Shown here piece by piece: positions 21,832-33,439 of a stretch of 64,000 bases of DNA. Numbering within the stretch: the first letter of the stretch is position 1; each line of letters starts with the position of its first letter. The position numbers and the translations under genes were made by a program. This stretch comes from Calamus simplicifolius. Its lineage: Eukaryota > Streptophyta > Magnoliopsida > Arecales > Arecaceae. The stretch spans positions 1,421,012 through 1,485,011 of the forward strand of contig UESW01004079.1 in assembly GCA_900491605.1 (NCBI GenBank), given 5' to 3'. The notes under the pieces are model-generated. The model did no database searches. It saw only the letters and a program-made list of their open reading frames with translations, and was not told the DNA's origin.

Positions 21832-22832
21832 TGATATGGCTAATGATGTAGCTAATAAAGCCATGTAGCTAATAAAGCCACAGTGGTAATCATGGCGAGA
21901 TCAACCACGTGGCACAAACACATCACGTCGGCCCCATCTCCAAGGTAGCTGAGGCAGCCCTGACCTCTACAGGTCAGCCCCGTCGGCCCCGGCATCTCCA
22001 AGCCAGCCGAGGCAGCCCCGACCTTTTCAGGTCGGCCCCGTTAACCCCGGCGTCTCCAAGGTAGCCGAGGCAGCCCCATCGGCCCCAGCGTCTCCAAGGT
22101 AGCTGAGGTGGCCTCGACCTCTTCAGGTCGGCCCCGGCGTCTCCAAGCCAGCCGACGCAGCCCCGACCTCTTCAAGTCGGCCCCGGCGTCTCCAAGCCAG
22201 CCGAGGCGGCCCTGACCTCTTCAGGTCGGCCCCGTCGGCCCCGGCATCTCCAAGCCAGCCGAGGTGGCTCCGACCTCTTTAGGACGACCTCATGTCTGCC
22301 TTCTGATCAGCGCAGCCTGACACAACCAGGCCCACCTACCGCCTGACTACACCATCGATGGGACCAGGCCCACCTACCGGCTGACTCCGCCGATTGATGG
22401 GACTTGGCCCACCAACCCTCGGCTTTTCCTCTCCGATGGGATAGGACCCACAAATCAACCCCAAATTCATGTAACCCCCACGTGTCCCGCGGACATCTCT
22501 CCCTCACGGAATTCCGCGTGGCCACTCTCCATGCAAATCTCAACCGCTTATAAAAGGGTGAACCCGTTGAAGATTCAGGTATGCGAATACAAGCACCCTC
22601 TCATTCTACTATTCCAGAGAAACTCTATCTCTCAGAGCTTTCTCTGCCCTAAAGAGCTCTCTCGAGCTCTTTTTCAGCTGTGACCTCGATCACTGACTTG
22701 GGCGTCGGAGGGTCCCCACCGGCAAACCCCTTCGATCCTGGAACTTCTTACAGGTTGCCCAGCTGGGCGAGGACCTCCTCAGCGAATAGATCAACCTTCC
22801 CAGCGCTCAATACCGATGATCGGACGTCATCA
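21832..22832 (+). repeat. 3' LTR of the Tat-like gypsy element
   Basis: The LTR is 1001 bp, TGATATGGC...GACGTCATCA (TG...CA with TGAT/ATCA ends). It contains AGCTAATAAAGCCA repeats near its start, the 55-60 bp GC-rich repeat (about 21930-22290), TATAAAAG at 22549-22556 and the block with CAGCTGTGACCTCG that matches the 5' LTR. Confidence 0.85.
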
Positions 22833-23424
22833 ATAACAACTTAGCCATAATATGGTCGAACAATCGTTGAGTATCACGATGAGTAGGTGGAGACCATGTT
22901 ATCTAATATGATTCCAGCAAGAGCAAAAGAAAATAAATTAAAAAAAATTCTTTCCCCTCCACTCTTCAGACTGCTACAACATTTTCTTTTACTGATGAAA
23001 ACATGGGTTCTACTCTCACATGTCATTTACTGCAACCTTTTCGAGGGGAAACATGCTACAAGATTCTATTTTGAAATAATCGAGACTTCTTTTTCTTCTT
23101 CTCTTTCTTTTTTTTTATTTTTTTATTTTTTATGCATGAAATTGTGCTTGTGCTTGAGGGAACGAAGGACGCCATCATCACTTTTGCTTAAACTTTTGTT
23201 CCAAGCGTATTGCCTTCCGCTAAAAGCTTGAGGCAGCGAACCCACCAAGTTTGAATCCACCGACCTCTGCATAGAGACGACTCCTCTTTGGCTCCATTAT
23301 TAGAAAACAGAGCACATATTCTGCAAACATGATGAAAAGAACTTTGACAAAGCTATCAATCTAAAGATGATGCATTTAGCGGCGCCTTACAGAGAATATA
23401 CCGTTGACATGCCATTTTGGGGAT
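22833..23424. other. Unassigned interval between gypsy LTR and MULE
   Basis: I see no gene here. It has a pyrimidine-rich run near 23085-23130 and no recognisable protein in any frame. The last nine bases (23416-23424) are the left MULE target duplication. Confidence 0.5.
23416..23424. other. 9-bp target-site duplication of the MULE, left copy (decayed)
   Basis: TTTGGGGAT precedes the left TIR and matches TTTGGAGAC after the right TIR at 7 of 9 positions; both differences are transitions. Nine bases is the standard duplication length for Mutator-like elements. Confidence 0.6.
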
Positions 23425-23860
23425 GGAAAAGTCTTTGTACACCGCCCCCGGTGCAGCAAGGCCTACGTGGGCTGCACCGCCTCTTCTGATTGGTCTACGT
23501 GGAGCCTACGTGGATGACGGTGTCGAGCGGTATGACCCTGCTACGATGTAACGTTCTGAACGTGACGGCATTTAAAGCAGTTCGCTTTTTATTAAATTAG
23601 TGTGCAGACGAAAATACCCTTTCCCTCCATCCTAGCACCATTTTACGTTGGATTTCATCTGTGCAAGAAGAACTCTCTTTCTTTCCCTTTCTTCCCTCTC
23701 ACTCTAGATTTCGGATGCATCATCGGAATCAGTTGAGCACGAATCATCGCCCTCGCTCTGAGAGTCCGGTCGAAAGAAAATATTTCAGCTTCGAGGCTGG
23801 AAAACATGGCTACTGGAGTCTTTGTACAAAAACTTCTGGAGGAAATGTCATCCACAGCAC
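23425..23860 (+). repeat. Left terminal inverted repeat of the MULE
   Basis: It starts GGAAAAGTCTTTGTACA. Near the tip is an 8-bp inverted repeat, GGTGCAGC (23450-23457) and GCTGCACC (23471-23478). CTACGTGG occurs three times (23463-23470, 23495-23502, 23506-23513). The inner half is pyrimidine-rich and ends near AATGTCATCCACAGCAC. Confidence 0.92.
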
Positions 23861-23917
23861 AAAACATTCTTTCGTTATGAGGTTGTTGTGGTTTATGATC
23901 TTGATGATAGGGTTTTC

Positions 23918-24216
23918 TACTAGGGTGTCGTGGGTTTTCAACTAATGCTTTGTCTTAACGTTTTGAACTATGGTGTCGTGGCGAGTTTCCAACTAGGGTG
24001 TAGTGGTTTTTTCTGCAAGGGTGTCGTGGGTTTTGAACTAATGCTGCTTGTCTTAACGTTTTGAATTAGGGTGTCATGGGTTTTGAACTAGGGTATCGTG
24101 GATTTTGAACTAGGGTGTCGTGGGTTTTGAGCACGGGTGTCGTATTTTTTGAGCACGGGTGTCGTGGGATTTTATTAGGGTGTCGTGGGTTTTGAACTAG
24201 GGTGTTGTGGGTTTCA
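23918..24216 (+). repeat. Simple motif array A1, about 23-bp monomer
   Basis: Degenerate copies of CTAGGGTGTCGTGGGTTTTG repeat every 22-30 bases. This is the simplest form of the GGGTGTCG repeat that fills the element. It lies directly inside the left TIR. Confidence 0.85.
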
Positions 24217-24314
24217 ACAAGATAAGAACGAATGGCAGCAAACACCCCAGAAGTACCTTGCCCCCCTCGTGAATAGAAACCATCAATGAAGAGAGTGTGG
24301 GGAAGCCAAATACT

Positions 24315-25565
24315 GCGATACCCTAGTACCAATGCTGTGATACCCGTGCTTAAAACTGACCACGGAGAGAATCCCCGCGACACCCTAGCTTTAGGGTGAC
24401 GACACCCTAGCTTTAGGGTGACGACACCCGTTCTTACAAATGACCATGGAGAGAATCCCAGCAACACCCCTATGGAATTCGGCCGAAAATCATTTGCGAC
24501 ACCCCAGTTGAAATCTCATGACACCCTAGCTTTAGGGCGATGACACCTATGCTTACAAATGACCACGGAGAGAATCCCTGCGAAACCCCTGTGGAATTTC
24601 GCCAAAAATCATTCACGACAACCTAGTTGAAATCTCACAACACCCTAGCCTTAGGGCGATGACACCCGTGCTTACAAATGATCACAGAGAGAATCCCCGC
24701 GACACCCCTATGGAATTCGATCGAAAATCATTTGCGACACCCCAGTTGAAATCTCACGACACCCTAGCTTTAGGGAGACGACACCCGTGCTTACAAATGA
24801 CCACGAAGAGAATCCCAGCGACACCCCTATGGAATTTGGCTGGAAATCATTCATGACACCCCAGTTAAAATCTCACGACACCCTAGCTTTAAAGAGATGA
24901 CACCCATGCTTAAAACTGACCACAGAGAGAATCCCCGTGACACCCCAGTTCGAATTCGGCCGAAAATCCTTCGCGACACCCCAGATATAATCTCATGACA
25001 CCCTAGCTCTAAGGAGATGACACCCGTGCTTAAAACTGACCACGGAGAGAATCCCAGCGACACCCTAGTTTGAGTTCGGCCGAAAATTCTTTGCAACACC
25101 CCAGTTGAAATATCATGACACCCTAGCTTTAAGGAAACGGCACCCTTACTTAAAACTGACCACATAGAGAGTCCCCACGACACCCTAGTTCAAATTCGGC
25201 CGTAAATCCTTCGCAACACCCCAGTTGAAATCTCACGACACCCTAGCTTTAAGGCGATGACACTCTTACTTAAAATTGACCACATAGAGAATCCCCGTGA
25301 TACCCTAGTTCGAATTCATCCGTAAATCCTTCGCGACACCCCAGTTGAAATCTCACGACACCCTAGCGTTAAGGCGACGACACCCTTACTTAAAACTGAC
25401 CACATAGAGAATTCCTGCGATACCCTAGTTTGAATTCGGCCGTAAATCCTTCGTGACACTCCAATTGAAATCTCACGACACCCTAGCTTTAAGGCGACGA
25501 CACCCATGCTTGAATAAGGCGGGAATTTTGACATCACCCTAGTACTAATTTGATGACACCCTAGT
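24315..25565 (-). repeat. Left subterminal array A2, 120-bp period
   Basis: About ten units of close to 120 bp repeat CGACACCCTAGCTTTA, ACTGACCAC, AGAGAATCCCCG and TTCGGCCG. Each unit holds about four CGACACCC-like motifs. The unit is the reverse complement of the unit in the right array (33440-34346 and 44790-45300), so the two arrays form an inverted pair. Confidence 0.9.
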
Positions 25566-25821
25566 AACTCAGCCATGCCATTTTTTCGAGAAAAGTTGCA
25601 AAACATGGGCAGTTCCTATGGGTTTGCGGGTCAGTGTGATGTGATCGTGGTGATCCTGGTATCCTTTCGTATTTCTTAAGGTCGGCATAAACCCTAGAGG
25701 TCATTCGTCTTTTGCTCGAGAAGCCATCCTTTTGCTCGAGAAGCCATCCTTCGTCTCTTGCTCGAGAAGCCACTGGTCTCCTAAATTTCTTCCATAGTTC
25801 ATTCTTTCGTATACTTCATTC

Positions 25822-28493
25822 ATGGAGATGAGTGCTTTCGTTTGTGGACGAAGACCACGAACAAAGAAGAAGCAGACGGAGAAAATGGTGGAACAATGCA
25901 AGGACATGGTTCTTCGTTCGAATGAGGATGCGCTCCTTCAGGTATGTTTATCACTATGTTAAAATATTATGACATTCTCTCTTAAAATTTCATGACAAGT
26001 ATGTCTTATGTCTTACCCCCTGTTCAGTTGACATGAAAATTATTCCAGTGCCCCCAGTGAAGGCTTCCCAGCTGTTTAAGAATAGTTGCAGGCCGGCCGT
26101 ATACGTTCAGAAGGTTTGGAAGATGGGGTTCACTAGACGGCATACAAAACTTATTCGAAGGACCCCATTTGGTGCCTTCGTCGACATGCAGACGTTCACA
26201 GTCGACGGGCGACTGCTAGCAGACATCATAAGATGTCACAATGGAGGCGACGAGTTCATTTTCTGCGGAAAGCCAGTTCTATTCAGTGCCGACGAAGTCG
26301 CACTCATTCTGGGACTTCCAGCTCATGGGAAGAAGATCGACACGTCCAGCCAAATGTTCAACGGAAGGTTGTTCAGACGGTTTGGCCAGGGTTTAGATCT
26401 TCGCCAAGAAGGTTTGGAGAAGTTAATATTTCAACTCGATCATCTAAGGTACAGGAGGATGTCGAGGACACCGTCAACTTTGGATCGCATACATGTTGGC
26501 CATGTTTTTGGCTCCAAAGTCTAATCAGAGATGTCCACGGTATCTCATCCAGCACTTGGATGACTTAAGTCAACTGGATAGCATCGACTGGGCTTCGGCA
26601 TTGAAGGAATTGATTGTTCTGGCTCTCCCAAAAATAGCTGCTTGCTTGCGTTCCGAGAAGCCGGTGCACTCAAAGAATGCAAAAAAGTTAGGAGGCAGCC
26701 TACCCTGTTCGGATGCTCAGCAGCACTGGTGGTAAGGATTATTGAGATGCATAAGTAGTGTTCTTAGTATAATTTTTTTGTAATATTACATTATTTAATA
26801 TCCAAAAAATATCATGTTCAGGCGTGGTTCCTCGAGCATACATCAATGCGAGAACCAGCATACCCTGATAAACTGCCCCGGCTGTTGAAGTGGTATGACC
26901 ACCAAATGAAGATCCAATCGGTTCGGGTTGCCGACTTGCAGCCTCACGACTTGGTAAGCTAGTGCATTGCTCCATTGCTCTGACCATATTTTTCAACTTA
27001 ATGCGTCAATATGTTCACTTAATATTAATTTGTTATCATCTTGCATTGCAGATGGAGGGAGCTACTGTACCATTATCAGAAGAGCGTTGGCTTCTCACTC
27101 AGCAGAATGTAGCATCCCTCAACCAACAGATACCTGCGCCCCTCAACCAACGGATAGCTGCGCAGGATGTGCCGAGTTGAGGACTGAATTGAGTGTGTTA
27201 AGGATCAACTCAACGATGTCAGGCACAGGCTGTCCATTGCTGAGAGCCTCCTCAGTTCACTGCTCAGAAAGGAAAGTAATGCAATAAATGAGGACAAGGG
27301 AGACGGGAAAACAGAGAAGGTGCATTCCCTGGAGTTGGTCCTCCGCGAGCTTGGTAATGGAAATAGTGAGGAGAAGAAGATGGAGGAGGACCATTCATCC
27401 GAGTGTCCAATTGAGATGGGGAATGCAAAAGCAGAGGAGAAGAGATTGGAGGGGGATTCATTGGATGTTAAAACAGAGCATGGGAATGAAAATAAAGATG
27501 AGTCCATATCCGATAATAAACTTGGCACCCCTGCGCCAAAGGGTGATAATATGGACATAGAAATCATTGGAGTGCCTTCGCTTGTTAGGAGGGTTAAAAA
27601 AGAGCCGAGGAAGCGTAAGGCATCCACGGTCGTTGGAGAATGTTATGAGACAACCCGTCCTAAAAAGTCGGTGAAGACAGTGGGCACGTCAAAGCCCAAC
27701 ACAACGGTCGAAGATGACCAAATTATTATTCAAAATTTTTTGAGCGAGCGACTAACCGACGAGATCGTCTACACCAATATGTTTTCTGGCGTTGTAACAA
27801 GAAAAAATCTTCAAGATCTCATTAACAATGAAATGATAATAGATGATGTAAGTATATCAAGAAACCTGTTCTAGTTGTTGATTTTAGAATTATATTAATC
27901 GGTTTACATTGCATTGGCAGATAATTGATTCCGGCCAGGAGTTTCTGATGCGCAACTGGACAGAGCATCCGGACCGATACCATAAGTGCATATTTGCATC
28001 AGTTTTCGTATCCGCTCTATGTCTGACTTCCTCATCACCTGCTCATGAACTTGCTGGAACATCAGGGGCCGCGATATTTGACAATGTATCGGATGAAGAT
28101 AAGGCCCAATTCCGGTTTCTTTTTACCATAATAAACTCTGATAACTCGCACTGGCATTTGGTTGCTGTCGACATGGAAAGAAAGGTGTTCATGCACCTGA
28201 ATTCAATGAAACGCAACCCGAAGTACAAGGCCAATGCAAGGAAATGGCATACAATTCTAGGCCACATATTCCATATCTACTGCGATAAGAAGGAAGCGAT
28301 GACTTGGCCGATGGAAGATATTTCGGATTGCCCAAGCCAACCGACCGGATCGCTGGATTGCGGCCTATACTGTCTGAGATACATGGAATGTCTTGCTCGA
28401 TGGGACAATCCTGATATGAAGATGGATTTCACGGATGAGGAAGTCAGAGATTACCGGCGACACTTAGCTGCGACGATATTGAGAGAGGCCTGA
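25822..28493 (+). pseudogene. ULP1-like cysteine protease gene of the MULE (spliced, frameshifted)
   Basis: Inferred exons: 25822-25941 (40 codons, basic, MEMSAFVCGRRPRTKKK), about 26028-26731, 26822-26953, 27052-27847 and 27921-28493. GT/AG introns of 73-98 bases separate the last four; the exon 1 to 2 phase does not fit. Exons 2-3 resemble the N-terminal domain of plant transposon ULP proteins (FGCSAALV joins AWFLEHT across an intron). Exon 4 is Glu/Lys-rich and probably disordered. Exon 5 is the C48 peptidase: His in NSHWHLVAVD (codon 28149), Gln in PSQPTGSLDCG and Cys (codon 28359). The usual catalytic Asp position reads HLNSM, that is Asn (28200). Frameshifts near 26490, 26690 and 27185 break the gene. 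The family cleaves SUMO-like proteins; the role in transposition is unknown. Confidence 0.82.
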
Positions 28494-28668
28494 ACAAAAA
28501 GATTAGCGACATTGTCGAAAAATGTTCTTAATTTTTTTATTCTTCTTTGAATGAAAATTGAATGTAATTTATTCATATTAACACTGATTAATATTTAATG
28601 CAAATGCACAAATTTTATATTGCGAGCAGGGGTGTCCTCGATGTATTCATATGTTTGCCTTTATAGTT
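28494..28668. other. Short AT-rich 3' flank of the ULP1 gene
   Basis: It lies between the TGA stop and the tandem array. AT-rich sequence with TTTATTC/GAATGT blocks would suit a poly(A) region, but no canonical AATAAA is visible on +. Confidence 0.4.
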
Positions 28669-30852
28669 TTCGCCTTTCGGGTTTCGTCGCGCAAGAGCTA
28701 GGGAGTCATTAGCCAAGAGCTGGGGTGTCGTCGCACTAAAATCTTTGGTGTCCGTTCGCGAGTACTGGGATGTCGTAGGTTTTCGCCTTCGGGTGTCGCC
28801 GCATAAGAGCTAGGGAGTCGTTAGCCAAGAGCTGGGGTGTCGTCATGCTAAAATCTTCGGTATCCATTCGCGAGTACTGGGATGTCGTAGGTTTCGCCTT
28901 TTGGGTGTCGCCGCGCAAGAGCTAGGGAGTCGTTAGCCAAGAGCTGGGGTATCGTCGCACTAAAATCTTCGGTGTCCGTTCGCGAGTACTGGGATGTTGT
29001 AGGTTTTCACCTTTCGGGTGTCGCCGAGCAAGAGCTAGGGAGTCGCTAGCCAGGAGCTGGGGTGTCATCGCGCTAAAATCTTCGGTGTCCATTCGCGAGT
29101 ACTGGGATGTCATAGGTTTCCGCCTTTCGGTGTCACCGTGCAAGAGCTAGGGAGTCGCTAGCCAGGAGCTGGGGTGTCGTTGCGCTAAAATCTTCGTGTC
29201 CGTTCGTGAGTACTGGGATGTCGTAGGTTTTCACCTTTCAGGTGTCGCCGCACAAGAGCTAGGGAGTCGTTAGCCAAGAGCTAGGGCATCGTCGCGCTAA
29301 AATCTTCGTGTCCGTTAGCGAGTACTGGGATGTCGTAGGTTTCCACCTTTCGGGTATTGCCGCGCAAGAGCTAGGGAGTTGTTAGCCAAGAGCTGGGGTG
29401 TCGTCGCGCTAAAATCTTCGGTGTCCGTTCGCGAGTACTGGGATGTCATAGGTTTTTACCTTTCGGGTGTCGCGCAAGAGCTAGGGAGTCGTTAGCCAAG
29501 AGCTGGGGTGTCGTCGCGCTAAAATCTTTAGTGTCCATTCGTGAGTACTGGGATGTCATAGGTTTCCGCCTTTCGAGTGTCGCCGCGCAAGAGCTAGGGA
29601 GTCGTAGCCAGGAGCAGGGGTGTCGTTGCGCTAAAATCTTCAGTGTCGTTCGCGAGTACTGGGACGTCGTAGGTTTCTGCCTTCGGGTGTCGCCTCGCAA
29701 GAGCTAGGGAGTAGTTAGCCAAGAGCTGGGGTGTCGTCGCGCTAAAATCTTCGATGTCGTTTGCGAGTACTGGGATATCATAGGTTTCCGCCTTTCGGGT
29801 GTCGCCGCGCAAGAGCTAGGGAGTCGTTAGCCAAGAGCTGGGGTGTCGTTGCGCTAAAATCTTTAGTGTCCATTCGCGAGTACTGGGATGTCCTAGGTTT
29901 CCGCCTTTCGGGTGTCGCCGCGCAAGAGCTAGGGAGTCGTAGCCAGGAGCTGGGGTGTCGTCGCGCTAAAATCTTCGGTGTCCATTCGCGAGTACTGGGA
30001 TCATAGGTTTCCGCCTTTCGGGTGTCGCCACGCAAGAGCTAGGGAGTCGTTAGCCAAGAGCTGGGGTGTCGTCGTGCTAAAATCTTCGTGTCGTTCGCAA
30101 GTACTGGGATGTCGTAGGTTTCCGCCTTTCGGGTGTCGCCGCGCAAGAGCTAGGGAGTCGTTAGCCAAGAGCTGGGGTGTCATCGCGCTAAAATCTTCGG
30201 TGTCGTTCGAGTACTGGGATGTCATAGGTTTCTGCCTTTCGGGTGTCGCCGCGCAAGAGCTAGGGAGTCGTTAGCCAAGAGCTGGGGTGTCGTCGCGCTA
30301 AAATCTTCGGTGTCCATTCGCGAGTACTGGGATGTCGTAGGTTTCCGCCTTTCGGGTGTCGCCGCGCAAGAGCTAGGGAGTCGTTAGCAAGAGCTGGGTG
30401 TCGTCGCGCTAAAATCTTCGTGTCGTTCGTGAGTACTGGATGTCCTAGGTTTCGCCTTTCGGGTGTCGCCGCGCAAGAGCTAGGGAGTCGTAGCCAGGAG
30501 CTGGGGTGTAGTCGCGCTAAAATCTTTGGTGTCGTTCGCGAGTACTGGGATGTCGTAGGTTTCCACCTTTCGGGTTTCGCCGCGTAAGAGCTAGGGAGTC
30601 GTAGCCAGGAGCTGGGGTATCGTCGCGCTAAAATCTTTGGTATCGTTCACGAGTACTGGGATGTCGTAGGTTTCGCCTTCGGGTGTCGCCGCGCAAGAGC
30701 TAGGGAGTCGTTAGCCAAGAGCTGGGGTGTCATCGCGCTAAAATCTTCGGTGTCCAGTTGCGAGTACTGGGATGTCGTAGGTTTCGCTTTTGGGTATCAC
30801 TGCGCAAGAGCTAGGGAGTCGTTAGCCAAGAGCTGGGGTATCGTCGTGCTAA
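28669..30852 (+). repeat. Central tandem array B, about 113-bp period
   Basis: About 19 units of close to 113 bp. Each has five sub-repeats of 21-24 bases, all carrying a G-rich TGTCG-like core: GGGTGTCGCCGCGCAAGAG, GGGAGTCGTTAGCC, GGGGTGTCGTCGCGC, GGTGTCCGTTCGCGAG and GGGATGTCGTAGG. It lies exactly between the 3' ends of the convergent ULP1 and transposase genes. Units differ mainly by single-base changes and indels. Confidence 0.92.
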
Positions 30853-30929
30853 AAGCACTTCATTTTACTGAAATAGACACCTTATTTTGAAAGCACTTCA
30901 TTTGCGACCAAGCCACCCTAGTTCAAAAG

Positions 30930-33343
30930 TTACGACACCCGTGTTTTATATATGCTCTGTGTAAGTTGACTCAATACATAAGCATCAAATTCGTCCATCA
31001 AAGTTTCGAAAGGCGGAACAATTCTCTCCAGGTCCTCTTCAGTATTAATAGACTGCAAACAAGTCTGCCTGATGCTTGAAGCAGCTCTTTCCTTGACCTG
31101 ATTTTTCCTTGATCTTTTTGACTTCTTCTCGACTCCACTCTTTAATCTGTTCTCTCTCGGGCGACCTTTCGTCCTAATTTGTTCAGGATCTTGAATTACA
31201 AGCTCTGTACGTGGTTTAGCTGCGCAGTTGGCATCCACGGCAATTTTGAATATAGGTGTTAGACCATCCATCACTACATTAAATGCATCTTCAGACATGG
31301 AGGCTATCTCTGCGAGCTTCGTCATCCGATGACTCAGCAAACTATATCTACAATCATTAACATAATATTAACGATAACAAATATTAAGACATTTCAATTA
31401 AAAAATTGTCACTGCGTACCGTGATTTTCGTGTGCTTTTATCATAACCCTCAGTATTGCAGTCGAATTCGTCGAATTGGTATTTCATGTCCTTGCACCAT
31501 CTCTTCAAGAAGTATTTATCTGGTAAACGAAATACGTCACTTTGATGAAGAACCAACAGGGCATGCCTACACAGGTACCCCTTGAACTGAAAGGATCGGC
31601 ACTGGCATTGGACATCCTCAATATTTCTATCGTATGACACGATATAATCTTTGATCATCTCCTTGCCATTCCATCGACTTCAATCCTTTCATACGACTTT
31701 ACGGAATATAACAACTGTTGCCAGCTTCCTTGATCAATTTTGTATTTGATGCAGCCATTTCAAGGATCTCATTCTGAAATTTTTTGAAAATGCGCCTTGT
31801 ATACCTTCCTGCAGCTTGTCTCTCAAAAGGTGATGATGTCTTTAGGAAAGCAATCGTTTGCAACGTCCTATTATCTTCCTCATTTTCGGCCTCGTATCTT
31901 TTTTCCAAGGCATCTTCGTACTTACTTATGAACTCCGTTAGTGTTGTCTTCGAATTTATAAACCCATCGAAGAAGTGATTAATGCCCTCGCTCCTTTGTG
32001 AAGATGACATCCCTGTTCAAAATTTTGTCAACAAAAAAAAAGCGTTTAACGCGAACATGAACCAAAGACAATGACATACAAACCTGCGAAGAATGTATCC
32101 TTTAGGTAAACTGGGACCCATTTATCCCGACATTCGTAAAGGACATTGAACCAATCTATAGACTTGCATTCTTTATATTTCTCCATAACATGTGCCCACC
32201 TTTCCTCGAATGATTGTATGGTCAATGAATCATATATCGCCTCATCGAAATCAACCATAAACTTGGGATTTGCCGTGCAAATGTGGCCAATCTTTTCAGG
32301 TATCTTCTTCAATATATGCCAAAGACAAAATCGATGTCGTGTGTTAGGAAAAACTTCTTTGACAGCAGCCTCGATTGCCTTATCTTGGTCAGTTATCATG
32401 GCAATAGGTGCTTGACCACCATTTGCATCCAGCCAAGTCTGAAAAACCCATTTATATGTCTCAGTACTCTCATCAGACAACAATGCGCATCCAAGCAAGG
32501 TGGACTGTCCATGATGGTTGACCCCAACGAATGGACAAAAAGGCATTTGATATCTGTTTGTCAAGTACGTTGAGTCAAAGCTTAGAACATCACCGAAGTA
32601 TGTGCATGCCAATCTTGACCTTGGATGAATCCAGAAGACAGACCTCAGATGACCATTATCATTGAGGTCTAAGGAATAGAAGAAATTGGGATTTCTGAGT
32701 TGCATTTCGGCGAAATGAATTACCATCGACTGAGCATCTCCTTCTTTCAGCTTAGACTGACGTTCGCGACAAATGAAGTTACGAGCATCCTTCTCGGTGA
32801 AATCCAATTGTCTTCTGCCCCCTTTTCTCCTTGCTATGGCAGAGTATATCTGAGTCGTCGGAACATTCACGGCATGTAAATTGCTGATCTCTGCCTTCTC
32901 TGGTGTGCTGATCCTCCTATGCGACCGTAGATAACCAGTTGATGTTATGGACATCCCATGGTTATGTTCTAGAGAAACCTCATCCAATATCCACTTACCA
33001 CTTGTAGCATTCAGTCTTGCTTTTATGGATGCCATACAATCAACTTTCCCAGTATCCCTATGATTCATACTCTTCTCTGATTTTCTAGATTTTCCTTGCC
33101 TCCAACACGCCAGGTGCTTGAAGCAAAGTTGTTTTTTGTTGTTGGCCCTGCTACACACTGTTGTGATTCCAAAACCAACTCGTTTCGCGTATCCATTGTA
33201 GAACGTATATACATCATCTGCTGAATTGAATTCCATCCCAGTTTGAGGAACTACAATATCATCCACTGCATTTGGAGCGACGGGTGAAGGTGCACGGCCG
33301 GGAGTGTTATCGATTTCTTTCCGATCTACAATTTCAGCATCAA
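30930..33343 (-). pseudogene. FAR1-type MULE transposase gene (spliced, frameshifted)
   Basis: Minus-strand exons: about 33343-32084, 32012-31420 and 31347-30930. The introns 32083-32013 (71 bp) and 31419-31348 (72 bp) have GT/AG ends and join in frame. Exon 1 begins after a CAG acceptor, so a short first exon upstream is missing from my model. Domains: FAR1 DNA-binding zinc finger (GMEFNSADDVYTFYNGYAKR to EHNHGMS), then the MULE DDE core with Asp in VLSFDSTYL and Asp in MITDQDKA (about residues 231 and 293 counted from 33266), FCLWHILKK, and RSEGINHFF in exon 2. The SWIM zinc finger is CQCRSFQFKGYLCRH near 31600. Frameshifts near 31715 and 31675 lie just before SWIM. FAR1/FHY3 factors descend from this family. 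Confidence 0.9.
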
Positions 33344-33439
33344 CTGTGAAAATATAGGCACGCAGTCATGAACAATGATATCCATAGATTTAGTTGTCAA
33401 TATATGCTGACAAAGGATTAGGATTTAGGACACGAAGGT

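Larger units (their letters stand above)
1..22832 (+). mobile_element. Tat-like Ty3/gypsy LTR retrotransposon, 5' end outside window, interrupted by a SIRE copy
   Basis: Related LTR sequences at 1-1013 and 21832-22832 enclose, in order, a primer-site-like sequence, gag, protease, RT, RNase H and integrase (pol order PR-RT-RH-INT, hence Ty3/gypsy), a 142-bp tandem repeat, an antisense PF04195-type gene and a purine-rich tract. A 10.7-kb SIRE element (7144-17847) splits the tandem repeat. Without it the element is about 12 kb. The LTRs are only roughly 80% alike by eye and the coding regions hold many stops and frameshifts, so the insertion is old. An extra spacer with an antisense ORF is known for the plant Tat lineage; the lineage call rests on that and on the pol motifs. 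The left target duplication lies outside the window; ATAAC follows the right LTR at 22833-22837. Confidence 0.85.

Noticed and set aside
24315..25565. CCCTAGCTTTAGGG-like stretches as possible telomere repeats
   Set aside because: They do not form consecutive TTTAGGG units; they are part of the 120-bp array unit.
25822..28493. ULP1 protease as a host SUMO protease gene
   Set aside because: It lies inside the MULE TIRs next to the transposase and has the layout of transposon ULP genes, with frameshifts.
28669..30852. Regular repeats with spacers resembling a CRISPR array
   Set aside because: The units have no unique spacers; all 113 bases are repeated and the context is a plant transposon.
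30930..33343. Transposase as a domesticated FAR1/FRS host gene
   Set aside because: It sits between matching TIRs with a 9-bp duplication and contains frameshifts; domesticated copies lack TIRs and stay open.
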